Assembly: GCA_965250025.1 (NCBI GenBank)
Contig: OZ252283.1
Coordinates: 2,356,001 to 2,420,000, forward strand
Reading direction: 5' to 3'
DNA length: 64,000 nucleotides
Source: CBDDLD01 sp965250025
Lineage (GTDB): Bacteria; Bacteroidota; Bacteroidia; Flavobacteriales; Flavobacteriaceae
Positions 16,176-27,400 of this stretch are shown one piece after another. The notes under the pieces were generated by a model that saw nothing but the letters and a program-made list of their open reading frames with translations, made no database searches and had not been told where the DNA came from. The first letter of the stretch is position 1, and every line of letters starts with the position of its first letter. A program made the position numbers and the translations under genes.

Positions 16176-16566
16176 TTCTTATCATCTTACTATTGGTTAC
16201 TTCATAAACTTCATCTTTAAAATAAACTTTAGAGTTGTAATAAGCAGTATCTTTGATGATTTTTGTAAATTCAATTCTTACAGAATCTGATGTTATATGA
16301 TTAGAATCATATTCTTTTGGACTTGCCAAAGTTGTCGTATAACTGCATTCATTATGCCATTTTAGAAAGAAGTAAAATTTATTTCCATCTTTATCAACTT
16401 CAATTTGCCTATTGTTCTTTCTGATTATATGATAATCATTTCCTCCATCTAAGGGTGGTGAATAAAAAGTTCCTTCTTTAAACCTTGTACAATCTACTTC
16501 TACTGTATTATTACAAAATACTAAACTAAAAAATAGTATCCCTATTGGTATTATCTTATTTTTCAT
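16156..16566 (-). CDS. Lipoprotein-like exported protein, unknown function
   Basis: A 136-residue protein with an N-terminal signal (MKNKIIPIGILFFSLVFCNN; Cys18 could be lipidated). The mature part begins VDCTRFKEGTFYSPPLDGGN and contains RKNNRQIEVDKDGNKFYFFL and WHNECSYTTTL. I recognise the DCxxFKxGxF...ReQxE pattern as a common small Bacteroidetes exported protein of unknown function. It overlaps the next lipoprotein gene and lies in the immunity-like island. Confidence 0.64.
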   Translation of the reverse strand: MKNKIIPIGILFFSLVFCNNTVEVDCTRFKEGTFYSPPLDGGNDYHIIRKNNRQIEVDKDGNKFYFFLKWHNECSYTTTLASPKEYDSNHITSDSVRIEFTKIIKDTAYYNSKVYFKDEVYEVTNSKMIRIGDVPD

Positions 16567-16602
16567 AATTTAGATTATAAAACTAGTGTATCAACTATTT
16601 TA

Positions 16603-17016
16603 CTAAACTACACTTCCATCATCAATATTGCCCAAAATAGATTCAGATTCTTCCCTGTATATTTCTAAAAAATCATTATCAATATCTTTTGATAAAAAAA
16701 CATTCAATTCTTGATATAAAGAATCATCACCAAAGCCTGACTTATTAAATATAGTAACAAAACAATTATTCTCTAATTCTATTCTTACATCCATCTCTAG
16801 ATAATCAATTCTAACATCATCAATTTGGCTATATAAATTTAATTCATTGAAATATTGATATTTTATAAAATCATTTAATGTAAAATCTTCATTTAATCTG
16901 ACTATTTCATAATTTTCTATTAAGAAAAGTCCATTAGAAGTAATAAGAATAATTGATAAAGTATCGTCATCATTATTCTTATAATAAACATCTTTTAAAC
17001 TCCCAAGTATCGACAT
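16603..17016 (-). CDS. Unrecognised acidic protein (immunity-like island)
   Basis: A 137-residue, strongly acidic cytoplasmic protein (MSILGSLKDVYYKNNDDDTL ... YREESESILGNIDDGSVV) without signal or membrane segment. The alternation of hydrophobic strands and acidic turns is typical of immunity proteins, but no family is recognised. Its start directly abuts the remnant of a transposase-like zinc finger (17022-17106), so an insertion event may have touched its promoter or N-terminus. Confidence 0.58.
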   Translation of the reverse strand: MSILGSLKDVYYKNNDDDTLSIILITSNGLFLIENYEIVRLNEDFTLNDFIKYQYFNELNLYSQIDDVRIDYLEMDVRIELENNCFVTIFNKSGFGDDSLYQELNVFLSKDIDNDFLEIYREESESILGNIDDGSVV

Positions 17017-17021
17017 AGTTT

Positions 17022-17106
17022 ATTTTGTAGTGTTCTTTTCCTTTTTGTATTCCATTCTTTACTGAATGTCCATTGCAATGAGGACAATTTACTTTTTCCT
17101 TGTCCT
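17022..17106 (-). pseudogene. Transposase zinc-finger remnant (IS1/IS1595-like)
   Basis: Reading from about 17104 down: DKEKVNCPHCNGHSVKNGIQ then KGKEHYK, after an in-frame stop and without a start codon. CPxCx...VKNGxxxGKxxYK is the N-terminal zinc-finger pattern of InsA-like or IS1595-like transposases. The second Cys pair and everything after it are missing. No terminal repeats were found. It suggests an insertion sequence once sat in the island. Confidence 0.4.
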
Positions 17107-17259
17107 AATATGATACACAATGATTTTAATAACCCTCATTTTAAGTGCTCTCAGAAACTTTTATATTTTAAATATATCAATGAACTCATGAAAACCACAA
17201 CTAGTATTTTCTCTAATTACTGTTTTTCAATAACTTAAACTCTTTCATTTAGTTATGTC

Positions 17260-17508
17260 CTAATTTGGGACACTACCCTTACCGCTTATCTCTTCAATAA
17301 TTTTCTTTAATTTTTCTCTTTCGGCAGTTAAGCTATCCATCTTTTCTTCACGCTTTATTTTCCTGTATTCTATTTCTTGCTTTAAATTCTCAAATTGTAT
17401 CTCTCTTTCTATCTGAGTATCTTCTGGAGTCTTTTCTTTTTCCTCATCAGTACAGTTAACTAAAGCCAATAAAAAAAGTAAAAAAATAAATTTATATTTC
17501 TTCATCAT
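17260..17508 (-). CDS. Small coiled-coil lipoprotein
   Basis: An 82-residue protein with a lipoprotein signal (MMKKYKFIFLLFLLALVNCT, Cys19). A charged helical stretch follows (QIEREIQFENLKQEIEYRKI then KREEKMDSLTAEREKLKKII), which should form a coiled coil. No enzyme motif is seen. It would be tethered to the inner face of the outer membrane or the periplasmic face of the inner membrane. It is separated from the transposase remnant and the next gene by AT-rich non-coding sequence. Confidence 0.6.
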   Translation of the reverse strand: MMKKYKFIFLLFLLALVNCTDEEKEKTPEDTQIEREIQFENLKQEIEYRKIKREEKMDSLTAEREKLKKIIEEISGKGSVPN

Positions 17509-17666
17509 TGTCTATATATATCGATATATTTTTCATAATTATTACTTAAATCTATTAAAAAACGATTGCAAAATTCTTTTTATAACCTATTGATAATCAA
17601 TTTAAAATTTTCTACTTTTTCCAAAAGCACCGGTTTACTACATTACCATTACTTACTAATTATAGG

Positions 17667-18194
17667 TTATTTTTTTAAATAAGAAACCAATTTATTGTTT
17701 TGAGTAGCTCCAACATAACCATAATCTTTTTTGTAATAAAAATGATAAATCGTATTTGATAATTCAGCTTTAATAACTAAAAGTTTTTCATAGTTAAAAA
17801 ATGGTGTATCTAATTTGCCATCATATGTAACTATAGTATAACGCGTTTTCGAATCTACAGTTAACCAAGTATCCCCTACTAAAAATGACTCATCATATCT
17901 AATAGTATCTTCATCACAACATTCCTCATATTGTAATACCTTACCATTTTCTTTCCTTAAATATAATTGTGTTTCATTTCCTGCTTCCCATCTCTGCGTA
18001 TATTCAGTATATTGCTTATTACCAATTACCTTGGTGCCACTCATATACTCTTCATAATCATAACCTCCAAAATGAATTATTTTTTTTTCTATGTCTAAAG
18101 GAAAATAACCTTTATCTTGACTCATTTCAGTATCAAGATTTTGATTAAAAACACTTAACAAACTAAATAGTATAATATTATTTATGGTTCTCAT
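17667..18194 (-). CDS. Exported protein of unknown function behind the RHS gene
   Basis: A 175-residue protein with a short signal-like N-terminus (MRTINNIILFSLLSVFNQNL). The mature part is strand-rich (PLDIEKKIIHFGGYDYEEYM, TEYTQRWEAGNETQLYLRKE, GDTWLTVDSKTRYTIVTYDG). A CC pair in YEECCDE is its only cysteine cluster. No recognised family. It follows the two-helix membrane protein by 44 nt. It may be part of the immunity group of the RHS toxin. Confidence 0.62.
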   Translation of the reverse strand: MRTINNIILFSLLSVFNQNLDTEMSQDKGYFPLDIEKKIIHFGGYDYEEYMSGTKVIGNKQYTEYTQRWEAGNETQLYLRKENGKVLQYEECCDEDTIRYDESFLVGDTWLTVDSKTRYTIVTYDGKLDTPFFNYEKLLVIKAELSNTIYHFYYKKDYGYVGATQNNKLVSYLKK

Positions 18195-18238
18195 TTTTTA
18201 TGATGTTTTGTTTATTTATCAATTAGACGACAACTTTA

Positions 18239-18460
18239 TTAGCTAACAAAATAGTCTATAATTAGGACCACAGCAATCAAAAATATAACCCCAATGTAGA
18301 ATGCTAAGTATCTATGCTTCTTCATTCCATATTTGTTATCTTCATTTATAATCTGATTATAAGTTATTCCTTTACCTTGAATTTTATATATTAAAAATAA
18401 AATTCCACCTCCTATGTATATAAATAAAAGCTGTTTAATTATTACTTCCAGTATTTTCAT
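18239..18460 (-). CDS. Two-helix membrane protein overlapping the RHS gene; candidate immunity protein
   Basis: A 73-residue protein with two hydrophobic helices (about 4-26, KQLLFIYIGGGILFLIY, and 50-71, YLAFYIGVIFLIAVVLIIDY) joined by a short polar loop. Its start lies 26 nt inside the 3' end of the RHS toxin-like gene, in another frame, so the two are translationally coupled. This is the usual arrangement for a toxin and its cognate immunity protein. A membrane location would fit a toxin that attacks the membrane from the periplasm. The function is inferred from position only. Confidence 0.62.
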   Translation of the reverse strand: MKILEVIIKQLLFIYIGGGILFLIYKIQGKGITYNQIINEDNKYGMKKHRYLAFYIGVIFLIAVVLIIDYFVS

Positions 18461-21400
18461 CTTCTTCTTTAGAGTTTAATACTTCATCTCCTTTAATTAT
18501 AAAATCAAATAGATTTCCTGAATTGTTTTGACCTAAGTTATCTAACCCCTTAATCGTAAAGTTATAAACTCTAGTTGCATCATTATAAATTCTGTTTTTC
18601 ATGCCTCTCCATTTAGCAGATCCTTTCAACATCGAAGTTCCTTTGAATTTAGATGAAAACTGAGCCGCATTTAATGTCTTGGAAGCCGTTAATAGTTTTG
18701 TTTCAGCTAATAATGGCATAGCTGTAGTAAACAGTTCGACAACAGGTGCTTCATAGTGTGGGGTCCTATCTAGATTGGTCATTGCCCTTGTTCCTAAAAT
18801 TGGATTAGTGTAGTCTTCTCCCAATAAATTAAAATCAAAAATTTGAGCAACTAAATAGAGATCATTAGATATATTATATGCAAACGATCCTAAAAAACCT
18901 TTTTCATTTAACTCACCCCAAAAATTTAAATGCCCTTCTTCATCTGTATATACAAAATCAGGTGTATATCCATTTGGATCAATTATATCTAATTTTACGC
19001 CCTGATTAATATTCATTTTTCGATATCCTTCATAATCAGCATTGTAAAGTTGATTAACAGGAATATTTCCCTTATTTGGATCTACATATGTATCTATATT
19101 TAATGCTACTATATATTCCCATCGTATAGCCTCCTTAATTGAATATCCATGTTCTTTTTGAGTTACAGGGTCATTAATATCATTAGCTATTTGTGTTGGA
19201 CCTTGGCCTGCCTGAATAGTATATCCAACAAGCATACCATCTTTCACTCGAGGCTCTAAGCCCTCTAGTTCAATAGACATTATTGGAGTATTTCCACTAA
19301 ACTGATATGGACTATACCAAGGATATTGAGGTGCCAACGGATCTACAGCAAAGAACCTACCCACTCTCGGGTCGTGCATTCTATATTTATAATTCAAAGA
19401 ATTCCCTTCGCCTTTTAGCTCATCATCTTTTTCCTGGCCTTGGAAGCCATAGCGGTACTTGTCCACTGAGCCATGTCGTCCGGGTTTCAGCATTCCAAAA
19501 GGATAGTAGTCGTTATAAGCTATAACGTCTGGTAAAAAGACATGGGCTTCGGTGTTTTCATAAAAATGACTGACGTTAAACTGCGTTATTAAAAAGGCTT
19601 CTTCTATATTTTCATTTCCAACCTCACCACCAAAACGGGTTAAGAAGATGCTGTATTTATTAGGTATACCTGTGGTAAAGGTTAAACTCACATTTCCCGA
19701 ACTGGTTAGCAGGCCTTCGTAATACACATTACCATCATCGTCTTTTATTAAGACTTTGATATGGGCATTATAATCGTCCATTATGAGTTTAAATCGTACG
19801 ACATGCTCCGTTGACGATGGCAATTCCATAAGCCTAAAGGCACCATCTTCAGGTAATTTTGTAGTAATTTGCAAGAATCCACTATCGCCTCTCAGCTGTC
19901 CGTTTTCGACCTTCTCCCAGCCGTCTTCGCCTTTTTCAAAGCCGTCACTATATATCAGTTTTTCTTCGATACCGTTCTTTACGATCTTTTTATCGCTGAT
20001 CACACTCAATACATTGCCCAAATGGTTGCTGAGCTCATAGCTCTTATCGCCAATGTAATTGCCTATCTGCTCGTACTTTAACGGCCCGTTTACCGGGTTG
20101 CCATAGTCGGTATTATCTAAATAGTTAGGAATGCCATCGCCATCATCATCTCCGGTGCCTTCCTCCAAGGTCGTCCAACCGTCATTGTCATCGTCGATGT
20201 CGAGATAATCGGGGATGCCATCATTATCGGTATCTAAACCTGCTTCGTTGATGGTAAGGATGCCGTCGTTATCGTCATCGAGATCTATAAAATTAGGAAT
20301 GGTATCCAAGTCGAAATCGTCATTAACGGCATTACCGTCTGTATTAGCATCTTCGATATAATCGAATATCCCATCGAGATCCGAGTCGGTATAAAACTCA
20401 TTATTCACAATATAATCGGCTTCGAGCAGATTTTGCCCCGGTATTTGCGTTAGGGTTTTGCTTCCGTTTTCACTGCTCAAAAAGTTGGTTTCCAATAAAG
20501 GGAAATATGTGGCTTGCTGATTGCTATCGGAAATGTCTAACGCGGTAGTGATGTAGGCCACATCTAATATGCTTTCGTCTTTATTGATCACATTCTCTAC
20601 CTTAGTACTGACATTGCTTACATTGCCTACTTCTTTTACGGCATACAATACGTTTTCTGCTGCTCCCGTACGGTATTTTACGCCATTTACAGTGGCTGTT
20701 GCCTGATTGCCATGGTAATAAAAATCAATATCCACACCTTGATTTTCAATAATATCAGAGGTAATCATATAAGGCGTAAAATATTCCTGAGTAATATAGG
20801 TTCCTGAACCGTCATCCTTTTTGACATCTTCTTTTTCTACCCTTACAACAAATCGTAGTCGTTGTGCATCTTTACCCGAGAGTTTTTCTATGAGTACCTT
20901 AAGGTTGTAATGCTCTTCAAACTTATCCAGGTGTCTGTTGTGGTGATGGATGTCAAATATGGTACTCTTCTCTGCACTTTGTGATGCTTTAATACGGGTT
21001 CCGAAATACAAGCTGTTGAACTGGGCATTTTCCTGAGATACGGATACTTCGTTATCCCAAGTAAAACCTTCACCTATGCGTGTTCGTAATCCGTTTTTAT
21101 AAAAATCATCAAAGGTAGTAGACGTAACTCCTGTCATACTTTTTTGCCCTTTCTTTTTTACTTGTGAGAAAGGATCGGGATCGGTAATAACATCTACACC
21201 TCTTAATATGGCAGTGCTTTGATTTTCTATACCCAATCGGGAACTTCCGAAGATATGATTCTCTTTTAGCTTTAATGATAAAGTATGTCCACCTATTTGT
21301 GCCGTTCTGTCCGCACCATAAACGCCTAAAACATTACCTTGCGCATCTCTCATATAATAGGTAGAATTACGAGTAAACGATTTGTATTCTGCCGTATGCT

Positions 21401-24400
21401 TTGCAATACGGTTGCCTAAGCCATCGTATTCAAAGCTAATGATTTCTGTTGACTTTCCATTGTCTGATACGTTATAAATTTCTTTAACCTTGCCATCTAC
21501 TCTCCAGAAAATAGTTAACCCTTCGGCTTTATCTTCTACAAGCTGCCCTATGTTATCATAAAGGTAATTGTCATTTTCCTGAGAGTCTATATCTTCAGAA
21601 AACACGGAAGATCCTACATCATCTTTCACATAATTTAACTGGTTGGTATTGGGGTTATATAACTCATAAGTTAATTTGTCCATTGGTGTTTGTACCACAA
21701 CCTGATTGCCCTCATTTACCGGTACATATCTGTTTAATTCTAACAGGTTGCCATTATTATCGTACGCATAATCACTGGCATAACTTTCTGTACTCGATAT
21801 AATGCTATTGTTTGGCTTATCGTTTAAAGCCTGTGAATTCATGGCCTTGATCCTGTTGAGCTGATCGTACCTGTAATTATTGGCCTGTGTGGTAAGCACC
21901 TGCTCGTTAAAATCCCGCAATGCCGTTACCATGGTTTTTATATTGCCATTGTATAGGTTATCTTGATTTTGCGTGTATTGTACGTTTTGACTGAGCTTTA
22001 ATATTCTATCGGTTTCCGGTAAACTTACGGCCTCATAATCGTCGTTGTAATAGTGCAGTGCATAGCTGTACGCATCTTTTGCCACAGTACTGGTACTTAT
22101 ACCGTCTTTTCCGACATCGTTTTGGGCATCGGCGATACTCTCGCCATTCACTGTTTTTAACCAGCCCTGTAAGGTGTATACATAGTCCATACCCTGTACT
22201 TTTTTATCGCCCAACTCTACTCTGGCCAGTGGGCCGTGCTCATAGTATTGATATTGTGCATCGTGCTCCCAAATACAGCCATCTTTAGAGGTCTGTACAT
22301 CTACAATCCTATTATCGGCATCATACTCATAAGCATGCATGAACTGATCGATCTTGTTGGGTTGGTAAATCACCGTATTGACATTACCACTGATAAGGTC
22401 ATAATTGTAATGTACGCGTTTTAGGTGCGCTTCGCAATCTAACAGTGTACTGCTATTTTCTCTACAGTCTGGTATCTTAAGATCGGAAATGTAGGTCACC
22501 AATTCCTTAACATTGCCATGCACATCATAGTTATAAAACAACCCGTTGAGGAACGAACTGGCTTTTGCCGGATCGATTCTTTCATAATATAAAACGGCAG
22601 TTACCCGATTGATGCTGTTAAACGGCACATAGCTTTTGGTAAACAGATCGTTAGAATACACCGGATTGGTGTTGATAGTATTCTCTACCAGAATTCTATC
22701 GTCATAAAACGTTCTGGTGACCTCGTTTTTCACCAACTGATCGTAATGGTCGTTAAAATTGTTTTTTACAGCTCCGTACAGTAACAATTGCCCGTTGTTA
22801 TTAATTATGTATTGCCCTACCTCAGCTTCTATCTCACCGGCTTCTACAATACGGCCCAAGCCGTCATAGTTTGTATAGCTGAATCTATTATGATTACCAC
22901 TGCCATCCTGGTTTGCATTTTGTGAGGCAATGATCCTGCCCAACCTATCGTAAGCAAAATTTGTAATGCCACCGTCTGGTGTTTTTTGCCATATCAATTG
23001 GTTTAACGAGTTGTACTTATACTCTGTTTTTAAGGTATGTGATGGTACTACCGCTGAGGCATCATTGTCATAATTCGCTCTGTCATTTGCTATGGCGTCC
23101 TCGTTTAATTCACTAAACTCTATACGATTGACGCCTTTTGGCGGTACGGTTTTCGTCAGGTTTCCTGCCTGATCGTAATAATACAATGTGTACTGGTACT
23201 CTTTGTCGGCATACCTGAGGGTAAGGAGCTCTTTAGCACTGTCTAATGCTGCACGCGTATAGTCGATCTTAAACTGTCGTTTTAAACGCGCTATATAAGC
23301 TTCATAATTATCGTTACCATAGGTTTCACTGACCGAAATGTAGAATTCCTCGCAATTGTCTGTCGGGTCTTCGATAACAGTATCTATGATCTGATTTACC
23401 ATTGCCGGCGGACATATATCCGGGTGTTCGGACAGGTACTGATCGACAAAGGCTTCCCAGTCTTTTTTGATCGTATCTGTGGTAGTCGTAAGGTAAGTAT
23501 TGTAGGCTGTAATGACCGAATGATAATCGTTATACCCGTAGTTTAAGGCTGTGGACCCAAACTCCGGTAACGTTAAGAAATTAGGATCGTCTACTGCGGT
23601 TATGCCTAAGGTGTTGATATAATTGATATAACCGTCCACAATTAAGCCATATTGTAAGTTTATAAAGTACTGCTCGGTATAAAATATCGGCACCTCATAA
23701 CCGGAAATGGTATTACTCACCAATGGCGATTCCGGATTTCCTGGATTGAGCGGAACGGCATCGATAAATGTCATATAAGTACCGTACTTTTCCGTATTGC
23801 TTATCACCGGTATGGTTTGTGGTATACATTGTACACATTCTTCGTCTCCAAAATCCTCATTGGTTTGTTGTGCTATTTTTTTGTATGCCGTGAATCTTCC
23901 ACCAAGACGTGGTAGTGTTAAATCTTCAAGGTTACAATCGAAACTCAATGGAGAGAACTCAAAAAGCTTATTGGGTGCCTGAAAGATATTAACGAAAGCT
24001 GCGGCATTACTGCTTACTGACGCCTCGTAATAAATGCCATAATTTACAGGCAATGTGTTTGATGGTGGTCCAAAAGGCGTGATATTGGTAACCTGCCCTC
24101 CGGTGTTTACGCCGTTTTGCATAAACCCTTCTGTAAGCTCTATAACGATATAATATTCGCCATCATTACCTAAACCGTCTGTGAATTCAAATCGTAAGCG
24201 TATCGCCTGATCTAAACTCATAATGGTCATTGGCGCTCCCCATATTACTGTGGTGTAACTGAAATTGGGGTCGTCGTATAACAAGGCTGCATTTTCTTCT
24301 ATAAAGGCTTTTAATTCCGGTGATATAAGACTTGTAACATCATGACTGCCACTGAAGAAATTCCCCGAGGTGATCATGGCATTGAATAGTGTGGTCATTC

Positions 24401-27400
24401 CGGTATTGAAATCATTAACATTGCTCTCGATCTGATTTAAGCATAATTGGTTTTCGGTATCCAGATCACAGGCATCACCTATACCATCATCATCAGCGTC
24501 TAACTGTAAAGGATCGTATACATTAGGACAAACATCACAGGCATTACCAATACCATCCATATCATCATCGGCCTGATCGGCATTAGCGGCTTTTATACAG
24601 TTATCACAATTGTTATCGATACCATCGAGATCGGTATCTATTCCTGAAGGGTTATCGCATGCATCTTGAGACGTGTTGCACTTGAATACGCTTCTAAGGT
24701 AATTGACATTCAAAGTGGTCCCCGAAGTATTTACATAGGTGATCTGACCGGAATACTGTTGGTTTGCCGGTAAGCCCGGTTGGTTAAGGGTTATGGCTGA
24801 AAACGAATTGATGTTTAATGTGCTCAGGTTGGTGAGGGTAAACAAGCTCACCAGCGTTTCGCTACCCTTAGTAAGGGTAAATAACGTGTTTATTGAATTG
24901 CTGGTCCATACCAAAGATTCTCCCGGTGCTACCTGATAAAACTCATCAAGGCAAGTACTAAAAAAATCGGGGTTATTGGCGGTAAGGTCATAACTGGAAT
25001 CAAACAAGTGGTTTTGAGTTGCCAAATGGTTCAGTAATTCTAAAATGGCATCTTCGCAGGTGATATTGGTACAATCTTTTGTGCTGATATCGTCATCACA
25101 GACATCGTCTATACCATCACCATCACTATCACCGATATTAACGGCATTCGGACAGGAATCACAAAGGTCATACACCCCGTCGTTGTCTGTATCCACAGTA
25201 CCACAATTATTACCAGAGCCACCATCAATAAATCGGCAACAGCTGTAATCCATGGTGTTTGTGCTTAGGCTGTAGTTTATAGGAAACGTATAAAAGAACG
25301 TAAAAGGACCGGGAGGTGAATATCTCACATACAATAACAACTCTATATGATCCTCGTCAACAGCCAGAATACCAAAATACTGACTTGTATAATTGGGCAC
25401 ATTCCCCGACAGATGATCCACCAGCTCCTGAACAAAATCAATATAGAATACCACATTACTATTAATAATGATCTGACCTCTGTTGGTGGTAGTATCAAAA
25501 TTCCATACAGCGTTGGGTGTTCCTGAATCATCGCCTAAAAACTCCGGCATAAAACCGTCATTGTATGCATTGGCAAGCACTGTATTGTTTTGAAGGGATA
25601 CATTTTGTGATAATACAAGCCCTTCATCTTCCAAGGCGCTTAACAGGTTAGCTAATGACCCTGAAAACAATTCTTTATCATCACAGTCTTCGTCGTTCTC
25701 ACTATCGCCATTAGGAATACCCAGTCCTATAGGGTCGCCATTATCATCAACAGCAATATCGTCTTGCCCGGCCACATAACACTCGCCTATACGTGCCGAT
25801 GTTGTACCATATAATACAACCTGATCTATCGTATCTTCATCAATTACCCCCTGATTTACCGGATGTATATTTGCAATACAGGCAAAAACAAATTCTAATG
25901 GGTTTTCCGAATAGTTCCCTGTATATTGCACATTACTGATTTGACTAATGGTGAAGCCCGTACCATTACTGGTGGTTACGTAGTCGTCCCAATCGTAGGT
26001 AAATCCATTAGGCAACTGTAATATTACAGGGGCATAAGTTGTAGCATCTAACTCAACTTTAATACTTAAGAAACGGTTATTGGTGGTATTGATATCTGTA
26101 TCGATCTGAAGCGTTCCGGAAGTATTATTTTCATCGCCACCCAATTCTACAAACAAATCCATAGTAAGGTAATTGTCGGTATAATTCATATCATTTCTAA
26201 CAAAAGGAATGCTTACAAGATTACCACCACTATCCACAGATTGCTCCGTAGCCATACCGTTTAAAAACAACTCCAGGTCTGTAGCCAAAGGACAGGTTCC
26301 TGTTTCTGTATAATTCAAATAATCGGTCTGATTGACAATATCCTCATAGATGTCTTCCACATTACCGTCCTCTGCATCTGCAGAATTGTATAACGCATCA
26401 GAAGACAAGTACCTTTTTGCCTTATCCATGTAGAGTCCGGCAGTAGCATCACTACAAACAGCAGTAAGATTAGTTGGTGCCGGCGGTACATCCGGATACA
26501 TACTGTTTAATCCTAAATTTGGACTGTCATTACCATCGCCTCCAATACAACCGTTATAAGCATTTTTTGAGGCGGCAAAGCTATGAGCTAAAGCATCGTA
26601 AATGCGTTTTCTTAATGAGAGGTAATAGCCTTTATAAGATTGCCATAGCATTTCTTTTTCTTCATCGGTAAGTCCTAAATTATTTTGTATGTCATTTAAA
26701 GTTATGGATGACAAATCGATCGTACAGGACTGAATGCTATTACACAATACTACGGATAAGGCACGTTGTAGGATTACCGAACCTGTATTGTCAAAATTTG
26801 TGACTAATGCATATTCCATGATGTCTTCAGGAATGTCATCATATATACCGCTATTAAAACCTAAGGCTGATGGCAGGCTTTGATTAAATAATGGGTCATC
26901 ACCTATAATTTCAGTAAGCGCTGCCGGATTGAGATAGGCTGTGGCTTCATCGAAAGTGAGGCTATTGAGCAAGTTTTCGTAACCGTCAATATTAGCCGTT
27001 CCGGTTTGGCCATTAATGGAAAAACTACCGGTCATACCACACATGATCTCGGCATAGGTAACATAGGCATATTCCGGATGATAAATGACCAGTGAATGTG
27101 CCCATGAAGGCTTCCATGCGGCAATAAAATCAGAAACGTCAATCAGGTTTTGTGGCTCTACATACACAATACCATCATTGGGGTTATCGTCATTACTGTC
27201 CAATTGTTGTAATGCTAAATTCGTCATGTCAACTTCAGGCGACCAGGTGCCATCAGCTTGTCTTGCCACTTGAACTTTAGAAATGGTAACGCCATCCGCT
27301 TCAAAATAATGCTTCAATTCATCAGCAGTTGTGGATACGTCATAGCGTGAAGCGTTAAAAGGATTCTTCCAACTGTAAGCATCGGGCTCACTCTCTGTAT

